A stretch of 64,000 nt of DNA from Butyricimonas faecalis (lineage in GTDB: Bacteria; Bacteroidota; Bacteroidia; Bacteroidales; Marinifilaceae), in the NCBI RefSeq assembly GCF_003991565.1, contig NZ_CP032819.1, positions 3,224,001 to 3,288,000 of the forward strand. The letters run 5' to 3'. This document shows positions 45,951 through 55,112 of the stretch, in pieces (position 1 is the stretch's first letter; each line of letters begins with the position of its first letter). Below the pieces are notes generated by a model that ran no database searches, was not told where the DNA came from, and was given only the letters and a program-made list of their open reading frames with translations. The position numbers were made by a program, and so were the translations under genes.

Positions 45951-47519
45951 ATGAATATGAGAAAACATATAATTAATTTATTATTCGCGGTGGTAGCTTT
46001 CATGACGGGGTGTAGCGAGAGTTTGGAAGATACTTATAGCGATTTTGCCGGTGACGGGAAAATCCGTTACGTGGCGAAATGTTCCGATCTGGACATTACT
46101 GCGGGGTGGGAACGTTTGATTGTCACTTGGGTGAACGGTACGGATGCCACGATCGACAAGATAAAGGTGGCTTGGTTGTTCGAGGGGCAAAGAGATTCGG
46201 TGTATCTTCCCGGTACGGCAACCTCTTTCGAGTTGACGGATTTGGCGGATGGTACGTACCAGTTTTACGTGAGTGCCGTGGATAAATTCGGGAATGAGTC
46301 TTTGATAGAGGCTTATTCCGGTCGGCCTTACACGCGGGAGCACGAGTTGATGCGCTCGTTTTCGCAAGGAGTCCTCAAGTCCTATTTTTTGAAAGAGAAG
46401 ATGATATTTTTCTCCGACCAGTATAACGATAACATCGTGGAGATGAAGTTGCAATACAAGAACACGGCGGGAGAAACCAAGTACTATGAATTTAAGAATC
46501 CGGACAGTTACAATACGTTGGTCACGATCGATGATGTGAGCATGAACCCGGAGGATACAGTCTATGTACTTCGAACGGGAATTTTGGAAAACTCTCCGGA
46601 TCAGGTTGTCATTGACCCGACGGCGATTAGTCGGAAGAAAAATTTCAGTGCGGGATTCGTTCACGCCATCACGGCACGTTACGGCTATTCAACGGACACG
46701 CAAGAAAAAGAAGATGAGTTCTTGGAATTTATCGAAAATGCGGAGGAGTTGGAGTTTGATTATTCCGTTGAATCTTTGGAAGATATACTTTTTTGTACCA
46801 ATTTGAAAAGACTTGTGGTGGGCAAGAATCGCTATTTTACCGAACAGGCGACTAGGGATAACAGGAGTCAGATACTCAAGAATGATAAAAATAGTTATGC
46901 CGCTTTGTCAAAAGCAGCAGAAGATGATATATTGGGTTTGGAGGTGGAGTACTACGGAAATCAATCGGGCGTTGGAATGCATTATTTCGATAAAGTATAT
47001 TCATTTATGACGTATCGTAATTTTTCTGCAGCTCCTAATGATTTGGAGATTATACCCGCGTCAGCTTTCAAGGAATATGAGGATGGCAATAAGATTTATT
47101 GCGAGACGGAGGATATTTTTGCAGATTGGGATGTTTTGTTGGATAACAATAAAAATACTTTTTTACAAACGAGTACACAACCGTCGATGCGTACCTATGA
47201 AATGTACATGGAATTGGAGGAGAGAACCGCGATAAGTGGGATTAAGGTAACGCAAATTGTAATCCCTAGAAATGATAGAAGTGCTCCCTATTTCTTGCCG
47301 GACATGATGGTTGCTCAGACCTCTCTTGACGGGGTTGTTTGGGAAGATGTAACCTTTTTGCCCAGTAACGATCTGGGACGTGTGTCGGGAGAAGTAACCT
47401 TGTTGAAGATTGCCGAGGGCTCCCGAGAGGTGAAGCATATCAAAATAACCATACGGGACGGTTCCGATCCGAGTGGAAACTGGTCATGCCGCTTGGCAGG
47501 TATCGATCTCTATAAATAA
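45951..47519 (+). CDS. DUF4998 domain surface lipoprotein, operon 2
   Basis: 522-residue lipoprotein (lipobox FMTGCSES). The N-terminal DUF4998 module (about 25-130) is clear: LEDTYSDFAGDGKIRYVAK, GWERLIVTWVNGTDATIDKIKV, LADGTYQFYVSAVDKFGNESL. The middle region is of unknown fold; the C-terminal third (about 390-522) looks like an F5/8-type discoidin fold (TFLQTSTQPSMRTYEMYMELEE, VKHIKITIRDGSD). Such proteins regularly sit downstream of SusCD with DUF4959 proteins. Probable surface binding protein; ligand not deducible. Confidence 0.78.
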   Translation: MNMRKHIINLLFAVVAFMTGCSESLEDTYSDFAGDGKIRYVAKCSDLDITAGWERLIVTWVNGTDATIDKIKVAWLFEGQRDSVYLPGTATSFELTDLADGTYQFYVSAVDKFGNESLIEAYSGRPYTREHELMRSFSQGVLKSYFLKEKMIFFSDQYNDNIVEMKLQYKNTAGETKYYEFKNPDSYNTLVTIDDVSMNPEDTVYVLRTGILENSPDQVVIDPTAISRKKNFSAGFVHAITARYGYSTDTQEKEDEFLEFIENAEELEFDYSVESLEDILFCTNLKRLVVGKNRYFTEQATRDNRSQILKNDKNSYAALSKAAEDDILGLEVEYYGNQSGVGMHYFDKVYSFMTYRNFSAAPNDLEIIPASAFKEYEDGNKIYCETEDIFADWDVLLDNNKNTFLQTSTQPSMRTYEMYMELEERTAISGIKVTQIVIPRNDRSAPYFLPDMMVAQTSLDGVVWEDVTFLPSNDLGRVSGEVTLLKIAEGSREVKHIKITIRDGSDPSGNWSCRLAGIDLYK

Positions 47520-47527
47520 TTATGAAT

Positions 47528-47553
47528 TTAACGACCGCAAAAGCGGTCGTTAA
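47528..47553 (+). promoter_or_regulatory. Intergenic hairpin between the DUF4998 and TldD-like genes
   Basis: A perfect 11-bp inverted repeat (TTAACGACCGC / GCGGTCGTTAA) with an AAAA loop, 9 nt after one stop and 20 nt before the next start. There is no T run, so partial termination, mRNA end protection or processing is as likely as a full terminator. Confidence 0.6.
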
Positions 47554-47573
47554 TCAAACACAATAAAGAAACT

Positions 47574-50500
47574 ATGTTGAAAATAAGTCATTTAACCAGA
47601 CTCTTTTTTAGCGGGATACTGCTATTAAGTTTCTCCGGCGTATTCGGTCAGGAGCAAGAGGATAAACTTTTGCAACTGATGAAACAGGAATTGCAATACA
47701 GCATGGAGGAGTTGAAGAAACAGGAAAATATCCCCTATTACATGAACATGCGGGCGATGGACGATTATAACATGACGATTATAAGTTCGTTCGGGGCTGC
47801 GTCAACTGCCGAAGAAAGTCGCATGAGAACACTGGTGCCGCAAATCCGATTGGGAAGTCCGGAACTGGACAATTTCAAGTATAACGGACAGGGAGGTGCG
47901 GCCGGTCCTAATGCACAGGGAGCGCGGGGAGTTGTTTTACCTTTGGATGACGATACCCCGGATGCCATTCGGGAGGCGATTTGGAGGGAGACACTGCGGC
48001 GTTACGAGTATGCCCGTACCATGTACGACCAAACAAAGACCCGGGCCGCGGTAAGCGTGGAGGATGAAGATAAAGCTCCGTGTTTTTCGGCAGTGCCGGT
48101 GGAACATTATTACGAGGCCCCCGTGGTGGTCGGCAATCGGAATACGGAGATGCTGCGATCTTGGAAAAAACGGATGAACGAGGTTTCTGCCGTGTTCAAA
48201 AGTTGTCCTGAATTGCGTCAAGGATCAGCCAGTTTTAGTTATCAAGTATTACGTACCTATTTCGTGAATAGCGAGGGGAGCGTGGTCGTGCAGAATAAAG
48301 TGGCCGTTCGGGTGATGTTGTCTGCCTCGTTGAAGGCGGCAGACGGGATGGAGTTGACGTTGAACAAGGATTACTTCGCATATACGCCCGATGATTTGCC
48401 CGGAACAAACCGGATGACGGATGATGTGCAGGATATGATCAACCGTTTGTTGGCTTTACGCGAAGCCCCGGTGGCCGATCCCTACACGGGACCCGCTATG
48501 CTTTCGGGACCCGCTAGCGGCGTGTTCTTTCACGAGATTTTCGGACATCGCTTGGAAGGCCACCGTTTGAAATCGGGCGGTCAGACCTTCAAGAAAATGG
48601 TCGGGGAACAAGTGTTGCCCGCGGAGTTTCAAGTGTATTGCGATCCGTTGCAAAAGCGTTATGCCAATACGGATTTGTACGGTCATTACGTGTACGATGA
48701 CGAAGGTGTGAAAGCGCGTCGGGTGGATAACGTGGTGAACGGCGTGTTGAAAGAGTTCCTTATGAGCCGGGTGCCGTTGGACGGTTTTCCCGTGAGTAAC
48801 GGTCACGGACGTACCTCCGGGGGAGGAGACCCCGTTTCGCGGCAATCCAACCTGATCATCGAAACCGATCATCCCTACACGGAAGACGAATTGCGTGCCA
48901 TGCTGGTGAAAGAAGCCAAAAAGCAAGGAAAAGAGTACGGTTACTATTTCCGCACCGTGACCAGCGGTTTCACGTACACGGGCGAGGGAGGAAGCCTGAA
49001 CTCGTTCAACGTGACCCCTTTGGAGGTCTACCGGGTATTCGTGGACGGTCGGCCGGATCAACTGGTGCGGGGTGTGGATTTGATCGGGACCCCTCTGTCG
49101 ATGTTCTCGAACATCTCGGCTGCCGGCAACGATCCGAGCGTATTCACGGGTTCTTGCGGGGCCGAGTCGGGTTGGGTGCCCGTAACAGCAATATCCCCCA
49201 CGATATTCGTGAGCCAGATAGAGACTCAACGTCGGGAACAGGCCCGGGATATTCCCCCGGTTTTACCTTCACCGAAACCGGAAAATAGAGTCACCGAAAA
49301 TACGGATGAAGTGATTTTTGCTGCCCTGCGTTCCGAGTTGGACCGCAACCATGCCGCGCTGATTTTGCCGAATAGTCCCAAACCCTACTATATCTCGTAC
49401 ACGATATCCCGTTTCCGACATTTCTCGGTGGCCGGTTCGTTAGGAGGAATCCTGTTTTCAAATGTTTCCCCGTGGCAAATGAATGGGGGTACGCGAATGA
49501 TGCTGGGAAATTATCAGCGCAACAATGATGTGCAATACATGGAACAAATCGTTCCCGTTCAATTACCGGCGGAAGTAGACTATGACGTGATTCGTCGCGG
49601 GTTCTGGGAATCATCGGATATGATGTACAAGTACTCGCTGGGGATGATGGCGCAGAAGGCAAATTTCTTACAACAAAATCCGCAATCGCCCGAGATGGCT
49701 GCTTTGCCGGAAATGCAGCAGTTGCCCGCGGTGACCCGCGTACGGGAACGGGAAACGACATTCGAGATCGATCAGGCTGCCTTGGAGCGACTGGTTGCGG
49801 AAGTTTCGGCTGTATTCACGGAGTACAAAGATATTTATAACTCCAGCGTGGCAATCAGTGGGGCGGAAATAGACCTTTACCGGTTGACTTCGGAGGGAGT
49901 GCAATTGAAAGAACCCGGCGGGCAGGTAACCCTGTCGGTTGCCGCGGAAACTCGTGCTGATGACGGTTCAACCGTGGGCGATTCATTCACGCTTTCGTTA
50001 TTGAATCCGGCAGAAATCCCCTCTATCGAAAAAATGAAAGAGCGGGTGAGGGCCTTTGCCGAAGGCTTGATGCAATTAAAATCAGCTCCTCTAGTGGAAG
50101 AGTACTACAACGGACCGGTTATGTTTGAAGGAGGGGCTGTGGCAACGATTTTGTCCGGTAATCTTCTGTATCGCGGCGGATTGATTGCCAATCGTTCGCT
50201 TGGGCCGTCCCGCGGCGGATTGGAAGACCAGTTCGGAGGAAAGATTATAGATAATCGTTTGACGATTAAGAACTATACGACGATGAAAGAGTATAACGGT
50301 ACTCCGTTATACGGGTATTACGAGATGGACGGAGACGGTGTTACTCCGGTGGCAGAGATGACGCTGGTCGAGAAAGGCGTGTTCAAGAAGATGCTGAACG
50401 GACGAATCCCGACATTGAAGGCTCCGGAATCGACAGGCAGTGCCCGCTTTATGTTTTCACCGCAAAGCCCGACTGTCACGGTAGGCATCGGTACGATTCA

Positions 50501-50879
50501 TATACAGGTGGACAAAGGCGTTGCCCATGCGAAGATGAAAAAGATGCTCATAAAAGCGGCGAAGGATGCCGGGCAATCGTGTGCTTATATCGCGAGAGGG
50601 ATTGCCGGGTCGGCACCCGTGGTCTATCGTGTTGACCTCAAGGACGGAAAAGAAACCCGTGTCCGCACAGCCGGATTCCGTATGCCCGATTTAACGAAAT
50701 TACAGAAAATAACGGCAATATCTTCGAAAGAAGAGGTGATGAATACTCTTTCGAATTACTATCCCGCTTCAATGATCTATCCCGCCGGGATGATCGTGGA
50801 CGGATTGGTGATCGAGAAAACCACCCCGAAAACGGAGAAAGAACCGGCGTTGAAGGTCCCGAGACAACGGGAGATGTAA
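47574..50879 (+). CDS. Secreted double TldD/PmbA-type metallopeptidase
   Basis: 1101 residues, about twice the usual TldD length, with signal peptide (LFFSGILLLSFSGVFGQ). The first half (about 30-560) carries the zinc site HEIFGH at 320-325 in the context GPAMLSGPASGVFFHEIFGHR, plus the later GSCGAESGWVPV (Cys near 527) that completes the metal site in TldD. The second half (about 575-1085) repeats the fold, but the matching stretch is GPVMFEGGAVATILSGNLL: no HExxxH. TldD and TldE form heterodimers in which only TldD has the zinc motif, so this looks like a one-chain version exported to the periplasm. Peptidase activity is inferred. Confidence 0.88.
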   Translation: MLKISHLTRLFFSGILLLSFSGVFGQEQEDKLLQLMKQELQYSMEELKKQENIPYYMNMRAMDDYNMTIISSFGAASTAEESRMRTLVPQIRLGSPELDNFKYNGQGGAAGPNAQGARGVVLPLDDDTPDAIREAIWRETLRRYEYARTMYDQTKTRAAVSVEDEDKAPCFSAVPVEHYYEAPVVVGNRNTEMLRSWKKRMNEVSAVFKSCPELRQGSASFSYQVLRTYFVNSEGSVVVQNKVAVRVMLSASLKAADGMELTLNKDYFAYTPDDLPGTNRMTDDVQDMINRLLALREAPVADPYTGPAMLSGPASGVFFHEIFGHRLEGHRLKSGGQTFKKMVGEQVLPAEFQVYCDPLQKRYANTDLYGHYVYDDEGVKARRVDNVVNGVLKEFLMSRVPLDGFPVSNGHGRTSGGGDPVSRQSNLIIETDHPYTEDELRAMLVKEAKKQGKEYGYYFRTVTSGFTYTGEGGSLNSFNVTPLEVYRVFVDGRPDQLVRGVDLIGTPLSMFSNISAAGNDPSVFTGSCGAESGWVPVTAISPTIFVSQIETQRREQARDIPPVLPSPKPENRVTENTDEVIFAALRSELDRNHAALILPNSPKPYYISYTISRFRHFSVAGSLGGILFSNVSPWQMNGGTRMMLGNYQRNNDVQYMEQIVPVQLPAEVDYDVIRRGFWESSDMMYKYSLGMMAQKANFLQQNPQSPEMAALPEMQQLPAVTRVRERETTFEIDQAALERLVAEVSAVFTEYKDIYNSSVAISGAEIDLYRLTSEGVQLKEPGGQVTLSVAAETRADDGSTVGDSFTLSLLNPAEIPSIEKMKERVRAFAEGLMQLKSAPLVEEYYNGPVMFEGGAVATILSGNLLYRGGLIANRSLGPSRGGLEDQFGGKIIDNRLTIKNYTTMKEYNGTPLYGYYEMDGDGVTPVAEMTLVEKGVFKKMLNGRIPTLKAPESTGSARFMFSPQSPTVTVGIGTIHIQVDKGVAHAKMKKMLIKAAKDAGQSCAYIARGIAGSAPVVYRVDLKDGKETRVRTAGFRMPDLTKLQKITAISSKEEVMNTLSNYYPASMIYPAGMIVDGLVIEKTTPKTEKEPALKVPRQREM

Positions 50880-50921
50880 TTTAGAATTTAAAATTTAGAA
50901 TTTAGAATTAAAAATGATGAG

Positions 50922-52022
50922 ATGAAAAGGATTTTAATTACGATATGCACGTTGTTTGCTTGTGTCATGTTATCCGTGGCACAAGGAGATAGTTACAAAA
51001 TTACGGGTCAGGTGGGTAACTCCGTCAACGGGAAATTACTGTTGGTGGCTCTCACGGAGAAGGGTTTGATTGATATCGGAGAGGCCGAGGTCACGAATGG
51101 AGTTTTCGAGTTCACGGGCCGGATGTCGGAAACAACGTTGGCTTACTTGATGCCGGTTCAGAGAAATGCGGCATTGGCAACCATTATGTTGGAGAACGCG
51201 AACTACACGATTACCGCGGGAGCGAATGAATTGATCGTGGATGGCGGCGGGGAGTCTCAACGAATATTGAAAGAGTTCAACGATTTGGACAAATATCTGG
51301 CACAAAGCGGGCAGCAACTGCAAGCGCAAGCTAAGGCGAATCCCATGCAAATGCAGAAATTGCAAGAGAATTTCAAAAAGATAATGGCTCAAGTGGAGAC
51401 TGAAGAACTGGCTTTGCTGAACAAGTACAACGACACGTACGTGGCCGCTTATGTCGTTTATGCCAAATTGGCTCAAGCTTTTGACGAAACAAAGTTGGAG
51501 GAACGCTACAATATCCTGGGAGAAAAAGCGAAAGCTACTATTTATGGCAAACATATTGCTAAAGAGTTGGAAAAGATACAGAAATTAGCGATAGGAGCCA
51601 TTGCTCCCGACTTTGCGGCTCCGTTGTCCGATGGAGGCGTGCTTTCTTTGCATGAGACGAAAGCTAAAGTAAAAGTTGTCGACTTCTGGGCGTCATGGTG
51701 TCAACCTTGCCGTGCAGAGAATGTAAACCTGATAAAGATTTACAAGCGCTTCCGCCCGAAGGGATTGGAAATCATCAGCGTTTCACTCGATGACAACAAA
51801 CACGCTTGGTTGGCTGCCATCGGTCAGGACGGTTGCAATTGGAAGTGTGTGTCTGATTTGAAAGGACAAAAATCAGAAATCGCTGCTGAATACCAAGTAA
51901 AAGGTATTCCTTGCACCTTTATCCTCGACGAGGAAAACCGCATCGTGGCTAAAAATCTCCGGGGGAGAGAACTGGAGAAAAAGATTGAAGAATTGTTGAA
52001 AAAGAAGAAGGATAAGGAGTAG
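50922..52022 (+). CDS. TlpA-like thioredoxin-fold protein with DUF4369
   Basis: 366-residue exported protein: signal peptide (MKRILITICTLFACVMLSVA), an N-terminal DUF4369-type beta domain (YKITGQVGNSVNGKLLLVALTEKGL), a helical linker rich in Gln/Lys, and a C-terminal TlpA/ResA thioredoxin domain with VVDFWASWCQPCRAE (redox CxxC about 259-262) and KGIPCTFILDEENRI (cis-Pro loop). Bacteroidota have many such proteins next to SusCD loci; they keep periplasmic cysteines reduced. It ends with a Lys-rich tail. Last gene of operon 2. Confidence 0.9.
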   Translation: MKRILITICTLFACVMLSVAQGDSYKITGQVGNSVNGKLLLVALTEKGLIDIGEAEVTNGVFEFTGRMSETTLAYLMPVQRNAALATIMLENANYTITAGANELIVDGGGESQRILKEFNDLDKYLAQSGQQLQAQAKANPMQMQKLQENFKKIMAQVETEELALLNKYNDTYVAAYVVYAKLAQAFDETKLEERYNILGEKAKATIYGKHIAKELEKIQKLAIGAIAPDFAAPLSDGGVLSLHETKAKVKVVDFWASWCQPCRAENVNLIKIYKRFRPKGLEIISVSLDDNKHAWLAAIGQDGCNWKCVSDLKGQKSEIAAEYQVKGIPCTFILDEENRIVAKNLRGRELEKKIEELLKKKKDKE

Positions 52023-52189
52023 ATTAAACTCCTTCCCGGTTTTACGGCTCTCCACAGAGGTATTTCAGATTTAGTGATTTTAGATTTATGATTCTTGTAT
52101 TCATGGTCCTTTGTCATTTTAAAACCTAAATTCTAAATGGCCTTTGGGGAGAGCTAAATTACTTTAAAACAACTTCTAAAATCAAGATT

Positions 52190-52348
52190 ATGGACAGGAG
52201 GTTTAAACTAATTTTTGGAAGTGTCGCCTTTTTTGTGGGCGTTTTGTTGATTGTTTTCAGTCTATCGAATTTTATTTCAACATTACTGATGCTTATCGGT
52301 GTAATTTTTATCCTTAATGTATTGATTGAGAGAAAGATTGTTTTTTAA
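52190..52348 (+). CDS. 52-residue membrane protein of unknown function
   Basis: A short open frame: a positively charged start (MDRRFKLIFGS), two hydrophobic stretches (AFFVGVLLIVFSL and LLMLIGVIFILNVLI) and a charged tail (ERKIVF). It has the composition of a genuine two-helix inner-membrane miniprotein. It lies alone in the gap downstream of the TlpA gene. No family is recognised; the call rests on hydrophobicity pattern and open frame only. Confidence 0.5.
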   Translation: MDRRFKLIFGSVAFFVGVLLIVFSLSNFISTLLMLIGVIFILNVLIERKIVF

Positions 52349-52540
52349 TAACATCCATAATACTGACAGTGCTGACGATATTAGTATATATTAATATACA
52401 TGGTTTTAGGGGTATCGAACGTGTCGAACAGCGAGTAAACAAAATAGAGTGTATTGAAAATGAATAGTTAATAAACAAAATTCAATTTGCTCATGTAAAG
52501 TTATTGTCTATGGAATGATTAATCTTAAAAACATAAAGAC

Positions 52541-53191
52541 ATGAAAAAAATAATTTTGACATTATTCGTATGCTTATCCTGCATTATGGTAGCAAACGCA
52601 GAGTATCCACACGTTGTGGATACCTTACCCAAGAGAATAGTTAACGGTTTGGAAATAATTCCGGTAAAAAAAACTTATGAATGGGGAGGCGTTTTTTGGG
52701 ATTTTAGAGTCTCTGATTTTGAAAAGTGCTTTCAGCGCTTTAAAAATAAATGCCGAGGAGAAATAAATTACGCTCTGAACTCTAGTGAAGTGGACAAGGC
52801 TATTTATGATTGGCAGGATAAATTTTGGGAAATATATCCTCCGGAAATGAAAGCTTTAAAAGACTTTAATCTTAAACTTTTTATTGATAACGATGGACGT
52901 GTTTTTGCCGTGGAGTTTTCTATGCCTGATGAAGCGTTTCAGAAACTGGAAGGACTCCCGGAGAATATGTTGAAAAACTTTTACCAGAATTTAATAAAAC
53001 AGGAGTGTACAGTTTTCAAAGAATTGGATTTCCATGTTTTGAATTCTAATAAAGATTTCGATAGTCCGAAATATACAACCATCTGGTTGAAAAAGGATGT
53101 TTATGATATGTTCGGCACATTTAACCCGTTTAAAGAACAAATGATTAAGGAGAAGGAAGCAAGAATGAAAAGCCAAGAGGAAGAACAATAA
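52541..53191 (+). CDS. Secreted protein of unknown function, tandem copy 1
   Basis: 216-residue exported protein; signal peptide MKKIILTLFVCLSCIMVANA. A close paralogue of the next gene (53555): shared blocks include HVVDTLPKRIVNGLEIIPV, WEIYPPEMKAL, FAVEFSMPDE and a C-terminal MKSQEEEQ. Helical and beta mixture with no enzyme motif I recognise. The strand LKLFIDNDGRVFAVEFSM resembles the VVLDKSGNIIEMEFSF strand of the proteins at 17010 and 20577. Followed by its own terminator. Confidence 0.7.
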   Translation: MKKIILTLFVCLSCIMVANAEYPHVVDTLPKRIVNGLEIIPVKKTYEWGGVFWDFRVSDFEKCFQRFKNKCRGEINYALNSSEVDKAIYDWQDKFWEIYPPEMKALKDFNLKLFIDNDGRVFAVEFSMPDEAFQKLEGLPENMLKNFYQNLIKQECTVFKELDFHVLNSNKDFDSPKYTTIWLKKDVYDMFGTFNPFKEQMIKEKEARMKSQEEEQ

Positions 53192-53283
53192 TTTTTCCTT
53201 CTTGTAATACCCTTATTCCTTCATAATTACTGTGATGAGGAGTAATTATGATGAATAAGTGGGTGAAAGATACGTGTAAAATG

Positions 53284-53322
53284 AGGACCGTTTTAAGGCT
53301 TGTCAAAAAACGGTCCTTTTTT
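53284..53322 (+). terminator. Terminator after tandem copy 1
   Basis: AGGACCGTTTT pairs with AAAACGGTCCT, followed by T's. Nearly identical to the terminator at 54361. Confidence 0.9.
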
Positions 53323-53342
53323 AAACTTTTGATATAACGTTT

Positions 53343-53435
53343 ATGGGAAAGAATTTACTCTTATTTTTTGTCGTAAGTACGCTGGTCAGTTTATCGTCAT
53401 GTGTCTTGGTACATATTAATTCTGATTCATTATAA
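53343..53435 (+). pseudogene. Short lipoprotein-signal ORF, probably a gene remnant
   Basis: A 30-codon frame between the tandem copies encodes a perfect lipoprotein signal (FFVVSTLVSLSSC, lipobox LSSC) followed by only ten more residues. Most likely the decayed 5' end of a lipoprotein gene; a functional mini-lipoprotein is possible. The rest of the 53323-53554 gap shows nothing I can assign. Confidence 0.4.
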
Positions 53436-53554
53436 ATTAGAATTCGGGAAAACACTCAAAGTGCAAATTCTTCAAAATGAGTTTCCGATGTTGGGAACGT
53501 TGGCATTATGAAGGAGGTATGGTGAATTTATTATTAATCAATAATTTATAAATT

Positions 53555-54268
53555 ATGAAAAAGATAATTTTGACCTTGTCATTATGCTTATCTTGTATCA
53601 TGGTAGCAAACGCTAGATGGAATCCTCATGTAATAGACACTTTACCTAAGAGAGTCGTTAACGGTTTGGAAGTGATTCCGGTAAGAACAACCTATAATAA
53701 TTCGGGAGAGATATATTGGAAATTGAGAATCTCTGATTTTGAGAAATGTTTTCAGCAGTTCGAGAGTAAATACCCGGGAGGAATGAATTACAATCTGAAC
53801 TCCGATGAAGTGAACCAGGCTATTTATAATTGGCAGGATAAACTTTGGGAAATCTATCCTCCGGAGATGAAAGCTTTAGAAGGCGTTGATCTTAAACTAT
53901 TTGTTGATAAGGATGGACATGTTTTTGCCGTGGAGTTTTCTATGTCCGATGAAACGTTTCAGAAATTGGAAGGTCTTCCGAAGAATACGTTGAAAAACTT
54001 TTACCGGAATTTAATAAAACAGCAGTGTACTGCTTTTAAAGAAGTGGATTTCCATGTTTTGAATCCCGATTATGAATTTCATAGTTACGAACTTTTAAGT
54101 GTGTGGGGGTCGAACGGGAGTGGGAATGAATATATAACCCTCTTATTAAAAAAGTTTTGTTATGACGTGTTCGGTACGTTTAATCCGTCGAATTTACCGA
54201 AAGAAGAGTTTAGAAGATTACTTGAAAAGGAAGAAGCAAGAATGAAGAGCCAGGAGAAAGAACAATAA
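53555..54268 (+). CDS. Secreted protein of unknown function, tandem copy 2
   Basis: 237-residue exported protein with signal peptide MKKIILTLSLCLSCIMVANA, paralogous to the gene at 52541 over its full length but with an insertion near the C-terminus (about 180-200: LSVWGSNGSGNEY) and a longer tail (LPKEEFRRLLEKEEARMKSQ). Also followed by a matching terminator, so the duplicated unit is gene plus terminator. Function unknown. Confidence 0.7.
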   Translation: MKKIILTLSLCLSCIMVANARWNPHVIDTLPKRVVNGLEVIPVRTTYNNSGEIYWKLRISDFEKCFQQFESKYPGGMNYNLNSDEVNQAIYNWQDKLWEIYPPEMKALEGVDLKLFVDKDGHVFAVEFSMSDETFQKLEGLPKNTLKNFYRNLIKQQCTAFKEVDFHVLNPDYEFHSYELLSVWGSNGSGNEYITLLLKKFCYDVFGTFNPSNLPKEEFRRLLEKEEARMKSQEKEQ

Positions 54269-54360
54269 ATCTTCCTCCTTGTAATACCCTTATTCCTTCA
54301 TAATTACTATGATGAGAAGTAATGATGAAGAATAAGTAGACGAAAGATACGTGTAAAATG

Positions 54361-54399
54361 AGGACCGTTTTAAAGTTTGTCAAAAAACGGTCCTTTTTT
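54361..54399 (+). terminator. Terminator after tandem copy 2
   Basis: Same hairpin as at 53284 (AGGACCGTTTT / AAAACGGTCCT) with a T run; only the loop differs slightly. Confidence 0.9.
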
Positions 54400-54518
54400 A
54401 AACTTTTTGCCTGCTTGCAGGAGAATGTTTGGCCTTTTGTTTTCCAGTTTTGTTAGCAAATGTCAATAATCACTATAACCGCCGAGGCTGATTTTACGAG
54501 GTGTAAAATCAATAATCT

Positions 54519-54920
54519 ATGGAAAACAAAAAGACCGGTGCTTCGGCATGTTTAAACAAACCTCGTTACGGGGAGGGACATATTTTTATTTGGTGTGAAA
54601 ATTACTGCCGTCGAATTTTATATATTGATATTCTTTACGTGGAAGCGTCACGTAGTTACTGCGAGTTCCACTTGATAGACGGGAGCCGGGTGACTCTCTC
54701 TTGGCGGATGAGAATAGTGGAGCAAATTTTGCCGACTGACACGTTCATCCGGGTACACCAGAGTTTTATCCTGAATTGGCATTACGTCGATTCCTACGTG
54801 GGGAATAGCGCGAGGATCGGTGAACAATGGTTCCCGCTTGGGCGGGTTTATCGTTCCCGCCTGCTGGATGTATTGCATTTTCCGCAAATTTCTCGGCTAA
54901 ATAGTAAAATGAAATTATAA
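54519..54920 (+). CDS. Stand-alone LytTR DNA-binding protein
   Basis: 133-residue protein consisting mostly of a LytTR domain (about 28-120): RRILYIDILYVEASRSYCEFHL, LSWRMRIVEQILPTDTFIRVHQSFILNWHYVDSY and FPLGRVYRSRLLDVL. No receiver domain, so not a standard response regulator; it may respond to a ligand or act with another kinase. A small hairpin (GATTTTAC/GTAAAATC, 54490-54510) sits 8 nt before the ATG and might affect its translation. Neighbours suggest control of the secreted tandem proteins, but this is only a guess. Confidence 0.88.
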   Translation: MENKKTGASACLNKPRYGEGHIFIWCENYCRRILYIDILYVEASRSYCEFHLIDGSRVTLSWRMRIVEQILPTDTFIRVHQSFILNWHYVDSYVGNSARIGEQWFPLGRVYRSRLLDVLHFPQISRLNSKMKL

Positions 54921-55053
54921 TCATCCTAATTTAATTAATTATCAATCTGCCTGGTGAATTGGCCACGGCGGCTTTTCCCGGGTGGTTGGTATGTGGTATT
55001 GCGATAGTATAAATCAAATTGCCCATTCTCTCATATCATGTATCAAAAATGTG

Positions 55054-55061
55054 TATATTTG
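55054..55061 (+). promoter_or_regulatory. -7 element of the DUF4143 ATPase gene
   Basis: TATATTTG matches TAnnTTTG and lies 51 nt before the ATG at 55113. No good -33. Confidence 0.45.
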
Positions 55062-55112
55062 CACAAATCATGTTGGTAAAATGTGATTAATGGACAAAAA
55101 TGCGAAGATAAA

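Noticed and set aside
45981..46664. 227-codon minus-strand frame opposite the DUF4998 gene
   Set aside because: Shadow frame: no start signals, Arg/His-rich composition, and the opposite strand encodes a recognised lipoprotein.
48456..49229. 257-codon minus-strand frame opposite the TldD-like gene
   Set aside because: Lies over the catalytic half of a recognised protease; His/Val-rich antisense composition.
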